Shown piece after piece: positions 12,801-24,800 of a stretch of DNA of 60,000 nt. The position numbers and the translations under genes were made by a program. Source of the stretch: Cryptomeria japonica. Taxonomy: Eukaryota; Streptophyta; Pinopsida; Cupressales; Cupressaceae. The notes beneath the pieces are model-generated. The model had not been told where the DNA came from and did no database searches. It was given only the letters and a program-made list of their open reading frames with translations. The DNA lies in assembly GCF_030272615.1 (NCBI RefSeq), contig NC_081408.1, forward strand, positions 610,521,673 through 610,581,672. Reading direction: 5' to 3'. Within the stretch, counting starts at the first letter, position 1, and each line of letters starts with the position of its first letter.

Positions 12801-15800
12801 GAAATCCTTGATTGTATCTTTTCTCTCTTTTGGAAAAAGGAATTTTGTTCCAATGGGTTTTCTACTTTTCTCCATTTACGAGGATTGCATTTGCATTGTG
12901 CATGGTTACTTAACATGACCTAGTAGCTGGGACCCATAATCATCATAATAATCTTGTATCGTTGCATAATAGTCTTCTCCCTAAGTTGCTGTTTAAGCGT
13001 GGGTATTGGTGTAATTAAGGTTTTGAACCTAGTAAAGGTCTTCTACATAGAGTTTTTCGCTAGTTCCTAGAAGGGGACTTCTTCACATGACTTAAGTTTA
13101 CTTAGGTCCTAGTTGTTCTTCTAGAAGATTGATTAGTCATCACATGATCTTATTTATCTATGACAACTACTTTTAGTTACCTAGGTCAACATTGTAATGT
13201 CCCCTCTTCTTTATTTGCCATTCAGTGCCCAGATTCACCTGTCATCCATCTCCATAGGTGAAGTTCGGTGTTCGGAGATGAATTTGCTAGCCAAAGGGGA
13301 CCTAGACTTAGTCATTTTATGACTTTGGTGGAAATAATAAAGTAACTTTATAATATAAAGTTAAATAAGTCACTTTTTTCTAAAAATAGATTGTATATAT
13401 GTAGTCGTGGACAGACTGAGATTGTGAACAAGTGGCTTGAGGGGTATTTACACAACTATGTGTCAGGACAGCAGTGTTCATGGGTTTGTTGGTTATATTT
13501 GGGGGAGTTTACTACAACACGACACATCATATGTCTATTGACATGTCTCCTTTTCGTGCACTATATGGTTACGATGCTATGACATTCATGGATTTGGCAC
13601 TTGGAGATAGTAGAGCACCACTGGCACATGATTGGCTTCAGGAGAGCCAAGACATACTTAAGGCACTTAAGGAAAACATCCAGCGAGCTCAGAATCAACA
13701 AAAGTTATATGCTGATCGCCATAGGATTGAGAGATCATTTGAGGTTGGGGATATGGTGTTCTTGCGCCTCCAACCTTACCGACAGAGTTCTATGAAGATG
13801 AGTGGGGCAGAGAAGCTCAAGCCCCGATTCTATGATCCGTACCGTGTTTTGAGGAGAGTTGGGGAAGTGGCATATGAGATTGAGCTTCCACCAGAGAGCA
13901 GGATTCATGATGTCTTTCATGTATCTTGCCTCAAGAAGGCAATTGGACAGGGCACAGTGACTTCTTCAGTGTTACCTCCCTTAGATGAGGAAGGGAAGTT
14001 GGTTATGGTTCCAATTGAGGTCTTGGATAGGCGGGAGAGGACATTGAGGAACAGGGTGATCAGAGAATTTTTTATTAGATGGAAGGATTTGCCCATAGAG
14101 GATGCCATTGGGAAGGAGAAGTTATTCTACAACATCCAGCTCTTCAGTTGCTTGAGGACAAGCAATCCCGGGATGGGAGGACTGTAATGTCTCCTCTTCT
14201 TTAGTTGCCATTCAGTGCTTAGATTCACCTGTCATTCAGTGTTGTTAGAATAATGTCTACACTTTTACACTTATAGAAAATTGAATATGACAATTCTTCT
14301 GTATAAGGTGGATGAAACGCTGGTTATCTTTCTTCTTCATGTCTCTATATTCCCCCCCCCATTTTCTCAATGCCTTTTTTAGATGGTCAACTTCCCATTC
14401 TTAAAATCAGTCCCCAGTTGTTTTGTTCTTCTCCTGTTAGAATATTCCCTACTGTCTATGATTAAGGGCACATCCTCCTTCAAGAATGATCTGGCCATTT
14501 TCTTCTGTCCCTGTTTTCCTATTGTAAAGGTCTTGGGATCAATTCATTTGCCCTAAAGCCATATTATGATGTGGAAGAATAATTTCATCATGGCACACAA
14601 TTTGGTCATCTATAATAATGAACAAGTTCATGTTGGGCCGTTTTTATCCAAGATATGCTTCTATTCAACTTTGTTTGACCCCAAATGTAAATCAAGATGA
14701 AGCTTCAATAAATGCCAAGTGTTTGATAAAATAACCGCAGGAGGATGATGCCCATTGAGAAAACTATAGGACCTTGTTGACAACTGGAAGCTTAAAGAAG
14801 TCAATCTGGATAGAAGACAACAGCAGGTGTCCTCTGGAATGCATGCCACCAAAATCATCTCTGTCAATAGTCAACATGTCTTGCTGCTAGAGCCATCCTT
14901 GTTGTGGCTGATGTTATGTTGCAGCTGAAGTGAATACAAGATCTTGAAGTTACACGTAGCTTGCTGCCAAATATGATATTGTTGCTGTTGGATTAGTTGT
15001 CATTGATGTCAAAGCCATCTCAAGAAGGGTTTCGTTGTCTAAGCATTGTATCATTGATGTATGGACAAGATTATTAGAAGTTTGTCATTGATGTCAAAGA
15101 AGAGATCCAAGTATGTGGTGCCACAATGTCATCAAGATTATGTATAAGATCGTGGAGCAAGATTTTATAGTTAACGGGAATTATTCTTGTGAAGACTAAT
15201 TCTTGAAATTAGTCAAGCTTATTCTGAAAATATAACTACATATGGAAATTATTCATCTATGATACAAGGAGGACTGTATTTATTGGGAATCTTCCATTTG
15301 ATGTGAAGGATGAGGAACTATATTAGCTACTTGTTGGAACTGTACCTATGTGTCTGGTGTTGAAGCTGTTCAGGTTATAAGAGATCATGAACAAGTATGG
15401 AAAAGACATTTACATATTTTCAAGAGCATGGATGCTGCTAATCTGGTTCTAAAGAGGAAAGACTAGAAGTCTTAGGTGGTGTATGGCTCAGCCTGATTCA
15501 AATGAAAGGCCAAGATATGATATGACTCCAAGAGATCAAGCAGCAGTGATTGACAGTGATTAATTAGCATAAGGTTTAGCAACTAAGGATTATATTGTAA
15601 GAGCAGCGACTCCTTTACAAGGCAGAAATATAGAAGCATCTATTTATTTTGTAGACAGCAATTTATAATAAAGAAACAGCAACTACCGTTGGTAAGATGG
15701 AGCAAATTATATGAAAGATTAAGTTTAGATTTAATTATGGTTGCAGCATGTGAAATTGTGGATTAAAGAATTTCAAACAATAAAATGATTTGAAAGTGAG

Positions 15801-18800
15801 GCCAACTCTTTTTGAAGTGGTGCGATTCCTCATATAGACAAAATTTGTCTTATTCCTATTTTTTCCTAAGGATTTTGTCTTATTCCTATTTTGTCCTATT
15901 CTCATATGAAGTATGTTAAACGAAGGATTGTATCTATTTAAAAGAGTGCATCTCTTTACAAAGCTTGGAATGATATATTATACAGAGTCAAAGCAGATCT
16001 AGGGCAAATCTTGAAGAATTTTTTTTGTAGTAGATTGTGGTAAGTTAAAGATATATCAAAAATTACATCAGAAAAGACATGAGAATATATATGCAGATAT
16101 AAAGAAAATATATGAAGATTCATGTTAAGGAACATGAAAAGATTGATGAATAGGAATATGTGAAGATTCGGAAGGAGAATGTTTGCAGATTTGGTAACAA
16201 GAATAAATAAAGAGAACAATATGAAGTGAGTGTTGAAAACAAGATAAAATATAAGCACACCAGCAGGCTTATAATTTGTGTGAAAGATATAACAGCAGAT
16301 CTAAAAAAGATTTAAAGAGATTTATGAAGCATATGTGAGCATATTTGTGAAATGTATTCAAGCATATTTTTCTGATGTATGAAGAGCAGAAATAAGGACT
16401 TATTACAGCATATTTATATCACTTATGTGAGTAGATTTATGAGATTAAATTAATCTCATCCTGAGGATGATTTTGTGCAAGTTGTATGAAAGTTGCTTGT
16501 GGTGATTTGAAGATCTTGAGCAGATTTATGAAGCGTTATTGATCAAGAAGTTTTCCCTCATTCATATTCTGTTGTAAAGGGATCAAAGGCTGGAGTCTTA
16601 TTGCGAAAGAGATTGGAGTCTCTTACTGGATTGGAGTCTGGTGATAAGGGGATTGGTGTCTACGAAGCTTGTAAGAAGATAAATATAAAAGCAGTATTTT
16701 GCCATGGTTTTCTCCTGTAAGGGTTTCCATGTAAATCGTGTGTGCATCTTGTGCTCACTGCTGTTAGATCTCACTTGTATGGATGCTTTTGATCAATGTT
16801 TTGTGATTGCTAAAGTTTAAATAAATGGAAATTGTTGTATGCTGATTCACCCCTCAGTATAAGTGTGTGTGTTTTCTTTAGTTTCCAAAGTGACTTGGTG
16901 TTGAAGATGCATTGTGTTATTGTTGTTGCTGAAGTCAGTTGGAACATTGTGTTGATCTTGTTGATTCCTCCAAATATCCATCAAAATCTATAGACAGCCA
17001 AAACTCTTCTCAGCTTATTTTGTTTTTGGGTGAGTAATCCAAATGATCCTAAATTGTAGATCTGTCTCCATGTCTTTATTGTTAATAGAGTGAAAGAATC
17101 ATTGATGTATGATTTCAAAAATAGAATAAAATCTTCTTGAATTAAGTTTTCTTAATCATTTATGATATAATAACATTTTTCATCATCTATGTATTGAACT
17201 TTGGTATCTTTATGCATTTTACATTTTTAGTTTTTATATTCATATCATTATAATGCAATTACTTACTTATATGTGTAGGTATGGAAATATGCTCTCAAAG
17301 GTTCCTTGTAACCTTGCAAATATGAAAGCACTATCTAATTTATGGCTAGAGGTTAGTTGTTAGCTTCTATCGTTCATGTTGTTTTTGTTAACATACAAAT
17401 AAAAGGAAGTGAGATGTTCCTTTTTTCTGAAGAAAGCATGGCAAAAATAAAGTGATAAAATAATAGAATTTTTGGAATTTTCTACCCATTTCAGTTTGCA
17501 AAGAAACTTATCCAAGAATTGTCCACCGCAATTAATTGATCATAATAGTCTTAATAAATAAACAATGCATGGCCTACAGTTCTAAAAGGTTTTGGTAAGA
17601 TTATCTGGAATTTCACTACGTGAATGAAATCATCAATACTAAATCTACCTTGAAATTGAAATCCATTGTTTAATAGTTTTGAGTAAATTCCCCAAGTGAG
17701 TGCAACCATTGTACACCCAAGACTCTATACATTTCTTTTATCCCCACAACATTGAAATCATCCTTAACTTGATGCCTTCCCATGTAAGTTGAGTTGCTAT
17801 ATTTGCTTCCAATAAGGAATAATGTGACCATCTGCAACCATGACATTAAACCCATTCGAATATTTTGTATCTAAACCTTTCTTGAAAATGAAATCTGAAT
17901 TTATGAAGTTATAAGTAGGCCCACTATCGCCGTCACTTCGTCACCTTGCAAAACTCCTCAAACTCGAAAAAGATTGTATTTGGGCACTTCAAAAAGAATA
18001 GTTAGGGTGCCTCTTGAGGACTCTCTTTATTCCTTGCCCTCGTGCGATATCTCATCAATCACAATCCTAGCCTCAGGTTCTTCTTTCTTTGAATCCTTGT
18101 TTGAAAAACCTCTATGTAGTGTATTTTCCTTTTCCCAAGCATCTATTTCCTGGCTCCCATGGCTCTTTCAAGAAAAGCACATTTTCTTCCTTTGAAATTC
18201 ATTCTTGGATTCTTTGACCATGCTTGGTTTTGGAGGTAGTGCCTTAGTTTGAGAGAGTCCTTTTTGAAATGGTTTCTTATGCTGCCCTGTTGGGGGAATC
18301 TTGTAGTAAAATTTATTCTTGGCCACTTTAATATACACCCTGTTTTTCTTTTGTTTTTATGTTTTCTGTTTTGAATGGTTTTAAAGTAGACGAGGATGCA
18401 GAAATAGTTTTCACAATAAACTCATTTGCAGTAATATAATAACAGAAATATACTTCGAAATTGTTGACATGGGACCGCATAGGTCTGAGTGAATTAGTTC
18501 TAAAATAGATTTTGATTTGTGCTCGCTTGAGGGAAAAGAAACTTTCACATTCTTTCCCAAGGCACATCCTTTGCAAATGCCTGTGTGTTCAGATTTTAGT
18601 TGGGGCAGTCCTGAAGTAATCTTCTTTATGTTGGATAGAGCACTATATCTTAGGTGTCCGAATCTTTTGTGCCATAATTCATTATTATTTGAAACTTCAA
18701 GATTTAGTGCTTCCTTTTGATCACTGCATAGTTTGTATAGGCTACCATCTCTTGAACCTATTGTTATGGCATTTTTGATATTTGTATTTTTAGGCCAGAG

Positions 18801-21800
18801 TAGAACTTTATCTTCATTGAAGGTAACCCGATATCCTTGATCAGCTAGGCCTGAGATTGAGACTAGATTTCTTTTTATTCTAGGTACAAACAGAACATCC
18901 TTTAATTGTAGAGATACTCCATTTCTTAGTTTGATAGTACAGGTCCCAATTCCTTTCACAGGATATGTGGAGTTATCTCCAATAGTAACCTCTTCACTTG
19001 AGTGCCCGTTAAGTGTTTCAAACTTATTTCTGAATCCAGTTATATGCCTTGATGCTCCACTGTCTACGATCCAAGTGTTTTTATTTGTATTTATTTCGCT
19101 TGATAGGGCTAAGAAGAAAAGTGAGTTTTCTCCTTTGACTTCGGCTAGAGTAGCTTGTGTTTTCTTCCTTTCTGGACAATTCCTATGAGTGTGCCCATAT
19201 TTGTTGCATTTGTAACACTGAATTTTAGACATATCTCTTTTCTGATGGTTTTTATGTCCTCTCTTCCGTTTGGAGAACTTTTTCTTTTTGTTGAAGGTAT
19301 TTGTATTAAGTGCTTGGATTTCTCCTTTATTTGGCCCTAATCCTCTTGAGATTAGTCGAGATTCCTCTTGAATGCACTCATTCTTAAGTTGTTCAAATTT
19401 GGGTAAGGCGGGTGTCCTGCTAATACATTGAATGTAGGATTCCCATGAAATTGGTAATCCTCTTAGGGCTATCAGAGAGATTTCTTGATCATCTACCTCA
19501 TTTCCAATAGTTTGTAATTGGTCTTTTACTTCAGATATCCTTGAAAAGTATGTAGATATTGTATCATCTTTATTCATCTTTATGTTTAAAAGTTGTTGTT
19601 TCAAGGTTAACATTTTGCTCGCATTGTTAACTTCATATGTATTTTTAATGGTTTTAAATACTTCATATGCTTTAGGCAGTCTGGCTATAGATGGAAGAAT
19701 ATGATCTTTGACTGAGTCAATAATTATTTTCTTTGCTTTATTATTACGCCTTTTCCTGTTGGTGTTGGAAATAAGCCACACTCGGACCGACAATGGACTG
19801 GTCCAAGAGGGGCCAGTAGCTCAGTGGTAGAGCACTCCAACAACGTATGGAAGGTCCTAGGTTCGAGTCCTAGCTGGTCCATGTCTCAACATGGTATTAG
19901 AGCCAGGTCCAGGCTAGGAGTCCCAAGCACACTAGAGGTGTGGCTTAAGGGGGGGTGTTGGTGTTGGAAATAAGCCACACCCGGACCGACGATGGACTGG
20001 TCCAAGAGGGGCTAGTAGCTCAGTGGTAGAGCACTCCAACAGCGTATGGAAGGTCCTAGGTTTGAGTCCTAGCTGGTCCATGTCTCAACATTTCCAGGTA
20101 GATTTCTCTAGATCATCATTTGGCATGTCTAGATTTTCTTCTATGTAAGACTCTAATTCTAGTTCTTCAAGAATGGCAATGATTCGTATCTTCCAAGAAA
20201 CGAAGTTGGAGGCTCCTTCGAGTCTATCTTCCACTCTCATATTACTTGACATTTTGAATATTTTCTTAGTCGGATATATCCTCTGCGTATATAGCCTCTG
20301 CGTCAATTTGTTATTTACTTCCGATAAATGCTTATGAGTAATATGGCTGTCTAATTTATTCTCTTAATAACTTGGCTCTGATACCATATTGTGAAATATG
20401 GATCAAAGAATAATGACAACGATTCTGGAAGACTGATTGCCGTGAGTTATTGATCGTCTCCATCATTGAATCCGGTTTAAATACAAGAGGAAAGGTTGCC
20501 TACGTAGGGACATGTCCATACGTGGCAGTTGCCACGTATGGACGTGCCCCTACGGAGGCAACCGTTCATAACAATTAGTTTGTTTATGTTTAATTTCCGA
20601 ACTGCATGCTCCGTTAATATAATGCGATCGAGAATCACAAACTATCGTGCCCACTGTGATTACATTGCAGTGTATACAAGGTTTATGTCCATCTGCATAT
20701 CGGGACTGTGTGTTAATAGCACTCTCCAGAATGACTTTCAGGCATCGATCATATATATATAATAACCGATTTACCATCAGTTAGATTCATGAGGGCTATA
20801 TCTTAACAAACATTAGACTTCTGTTGTTCATCTTTAGTAGATTTTGAGCATTGACCTTCATGGCCAACGCCACTTTTATCAAGAGACTATTTATGAGAGC
20901 TTAACAAACCATCCAAAGTCATAGTACCTTTTTGATAAATCTTTTCATGATTCAATAACTGTGAAGATTTATCCAGCTTTCTTAAAGAAACAACTTCAGC
21001 TTGAAGCTTCTCACAGTTTTGTTTTTTGTCCTTAAGCTGTTTTCCAAGATCCTCTTCAATTTTCTTTGCTTCTTCAATCTAAATCTTCAGATCAATGATC
21101 AACTTTTTTGCCACCTCTAATGCAAGAGATTTTTTGAGAATTTTTTGTTACTCTCTTCTTGTAACAACTTTAAATTTTGATTTTTCTTTCTTAACTTCTT
21201 AATTTTACTTAGAGCGCTTATAAGTTCTTGCTCAAGATCTACTTCTTCCTCTTCCTCATCAAAGTTGTCTTCTTCGTCTTGATTTTCAGTGAAGGTCTCT
21301 TTTAAAGTCATGAATAAAATCTTGTCATTCAAGGACTCCTCTTCACTACCATCTGATGAAACAACTTCCCTCTTTAGAGTAGAAACTTCTTTTGAAATTA
21401 CGAGTCTTCTTTTCTTTTCTTTTCTCATGAATTACTTAGGATCCTTCTCATAGCTGTTGTCCTCATCTTCATACGGACATTTGGCTGCAAAATGTCCTAC
21501 CTTGCCACAGTTAAAACACTTAAGAGGCAATTTACCATTATATTTATCAGAACCTCTCTTCAACTTTCTCATGAACAATGCCTCTTCAGATTTGGAACTA
21601 TCATCAGAACTATCACCAGAAACTTGTACCTTTTGTTTACCTTTCTGAGAAGCTTTAGATGTAGTTTCTTTCTTCAAAGAAGATTCGGTATTCTTTCTCA
21701 TCTCATAGGCCGTTAGGATGCCATGAAACTTGTCAAGATCAGCCATATCTTCAATAGCTAAAACTTCAGCATCAAATCTTAAAGGTAGAGACCTTAGGAT

Positions 21801-24800
21801 TTTTGGAACCACAGTCTTATTTTCAATCTTTTCACCTAAGCCTTTAAGAGAATTTACAACTTCGTCAACTCTTAAAAAGTAAGCAGCAACACATTCTTCT
21901 TCCTGCATTCTAAGGCTTTCAAACTGTATTCTATGAGCTTGAAGTTTGGCATTCTTAACTTTTTCATCTCCTTCATATGCATTTTGAAGTTCTTCCCACA
22001 TAGTATGAGTTGTATTCATAGCTTTAGGAGTATTTTCAAATGCCTTCTTTCCATCAGCATTTGTAGGAGGTGCAGAAGGAATAGTATAACCATTTACCAC
22101 GCTCATCCAAACGTCAAAACCAAGAGACATCAAATAAGTCTTCATTCATACACTCCAAAAAGAATCTCTATTAGTTGCAAGTCCTTCAAGAACACCCATG
22201 CCGTTTGCAAAATCGATCAATCCTTCAATCTTTTAAGCTTTAAAAGAAGGTATCCGACTCTAATACCAATCGAAAACCAATTTAGAAGTACTGAGAGGTG
22301 GGGGTGAATCAGTATTACAAAAATATTAACAAATAAAGCCAAACCAAATTAGTAGATTGAATATTCAAAGAGAAGACACAAAATTTATCTCGTGGAAAAC
22401 CCTCTCGGGTAAACAACCATGACACACAATAGCTATCATTTTCAAAAAATGGCCTACAACCCAATTACATACAAGAGATACAACTCTTAAAGAGCATCGA
22501 CTCCATGCAACAGAGGCACCAACCTCTAATTGAGCTCCAACTCAATATAGAAAAACAATATTTTTAAGAATATCCAACATACAAAACTACTCTATGCTCT
22601 GTCAATTCAAACAATGAGTATAAAGAGAATATATAACAACACCGTTGTCTTCAAAACTATCAAACACACTCCAGTGAACAAAGACTAAAGGTCTGAAAAA
22701 AGTTTTCCAGTGCTTAGTAGGTTTGTCAATGGACTATCTTTGTTATAACAACATCATGAAAGACTATAAAAGCACCCCTCTTTGTGTACAGTATCACTGT
22801 GTTAACATACTGCTGTCAAACGTCACCATCTGAAAAATAAAACACATTATTCACAAGTATTCTCCACACACGCCTCTTCAACAAACTCAGAAATTTCTTG
22901 TCACAAAAGTTCTTCAGAAACCCGGTTAGAGAGAGGATAAACCTGATATAAAATATTTATTAAGCCATAGTGAAACCCACACATACTTCATGCAACCAAA
23001 AACATGTTGTGTTTCCTTATGTTTCGAACAACATTAACACACCAATTTTAACCTCACAGAATTACCGACTTGTCATACCATAAAAAAGTTAAAGTTTGGA
23101 TCACCTAGTATATACATTCGACACAACAAATGTCAAAGTAATTCTTTTTTTAAAAAAACACTGAACACTTGCCACCACTCATAAAGAAAACGCCAACACA
23201 GAAAAATGCCATGCATAAGAAGCAAGTCTCACGCACGCTTAGATTTTCAAACATATTCACCACTCAAAAACGCACCAAGAAGAACTTGCTTTGACCATCT
23301 TCCAACAAGGATACAAACCTATCCAAAAAGAGCTAAAAAATGCATTCCATACTGCGGTAACAAATTTCTGAAGAGGACAGCACTAGAAAGTAGAGTAAAA
23401 AATGTATTTGAACCTAACAAAAACAATTGTCATAGTGTAACATATGATGTTGTTGACAGGAAACTACCACCACTTCACACATTCTGCAAAAACAAACAGT
23501 CGATTTAAACTCCATTTCTAACACACACAACAGACATTTAAAAACATAAACTTTGACTGCTACCACGTGGGCATAGGAAAGATAATGTCCTGGATGCTGC
23601 AAACACAGTCATGAAAACGAACAGTTGAAAAGCTGACGTTCACTCAAATTGACATTCATCTTCTCCCTTTTTCAACCAAAGTACAACTTCCATGTCAAAA
23701 TCTCACAACCGAATTCATGGCAAAGGGAATGAAGATGATTCGATACAAAACCAATCTTCAAAACAACTACATTCACATTCCAAGCACCACCTTGTATCAA
23801 AGTGAAATAGAATTCCCAAAACAAGACAAGTAATCACTCTGACATAAGGATATCATAACAGCAATACTAAACAGCTCTGAACACAACAATCCAACCCAAA
23901 CGAACTGAACAAAACACAAGATAACATCTGACATCTGATTATCTGAATAGCCACTCTCCACCAATCTGAAACAAGGAACAATGCAACTCAACAAGACTGA
24001 GTACACACCTGGACATCAACCTTGGACATCAATGACGAAATACTCAACACTTGATTCATACAAGACTGAAAAGTAGCTAGTGCATTGGTCAAACCAAATG
24101 ACATCACCAGAAACTCAAAGTGATCAAAATGGCATTTGAAAGTTGTCTTTTTCTATATCTTTTGTTCTCATTCTAATCTAACGGGTAAGTTGATATCAAA
24201 TCAATTTTAGAAAAATAACAAGCACCATGCAGGTCATCAACCAACCCATCAATTCTAGGAATAGAATACCTCTTTTTTATTTTCTTTTTGTTCAGAGCCC
24301 TATAATCAATGGACATCCTCTTTGTGGTTTCCTTCCTTTTCACCAAAACTACTGCTGAAGCAAAAGGGCTCTTGTAATGTGCCCCATATCTAGTAATTCC
24401 TTAAAAGCCTTTTCAATCTCATTGGTATGCTTCTTCAAATGTCTATATGGCGTAGTGATTATTGGTTTGGGACCCTCGTCTAGCTCTATCATGTGCTCAA
24501 TTCCCCTCTCAGGTGGGAGTCCAAGTTGTATACTCCCAAACACATTGCTATGCTTTGGTAGCAGCTTCTGAACTTTTGGATGATAAGTATTCGTTTGTTG
24601 ATCTGCAATTTGTTGAATATTTTGTCATCGATGTCAAAGCTAGTCAGCGATTTTCTTAATTAGCGGCAATTATGTTTTATCTGTGCTACTGTTTGATGAA
24701 ATAAATATCATCTGTTGGACGTGGTAATATGGTATTATTCTTGGTGTATGACGTCTGCAAGTGTCAGTATACTCTGATAGTTTCAGACTTTGATTCTTGG

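Larger units (their letters stand above)
19757..20090 (+). mobile_element. TRIM element with tRNA-like sequence in each LTR
   Basis: This is a complete 334-bp terminal-repeat retrotransposon in miniature. Two 135-bp LTRs (19757-19891 and 19956-20090) begin TGTTGGTGTTGG and end CTCAACA. Immediately after LTR 1 is TGGTATTAGAGCCAGG, a primer-binding site for initiator methionine tRNA. Immediately before LTR 2 is the polypurine tract AAGGGGGGG. TTTCC at 19752-19756 is repeated at 20091-20095. The 64-bp interior has no coding capacity, so it needs proteins supplied in trans. It is inserted in the Copia-1 gag. The LTRs carry a tRNA-like segment in place of ordinary U3/R sequence. Confidence 0.92.
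18390..20306 (-). pseudogene. Copia-1 gag-protease-integrase start, interrupted by a TRIM
   Basis: The minus-strand polyprotein starts near 20252 with MSSNMRVEDRLEGASNFVSW, a Copia gag N-terminus. It is cut by the TRIM at 19757-20090 and resumes in the same phase, since 334 bp plus a 5-bp duplication is a multiple of three, although the insert carries stops. Downstream are the zinc knuckle CYKCNKYGHTHRNC, the protease motif WIVDSGASRHITG, the GAG-pre-integrase motif LWHKRFGHL and the integrase start LELIHSDLCGPM. The frame fails at about 18411 inside the integrase and the element abuts a Gypsy fragment, so RT, RNase H and the 3' LTR are missing. The gag-protease part is otherwise a long open frame, implying a fairly recent insertion. 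Confidence 0.9.

Noticed and set aside
19810-19880. Functional tRNA gene
   Set aside because: A/B boxes, acceptor, D and T arms are good, but the anticodon loop has 8 nt, no U33 and a 4-bp stem, and the sequence is part of a duplicated LTR. Annotated as tRNA-like.
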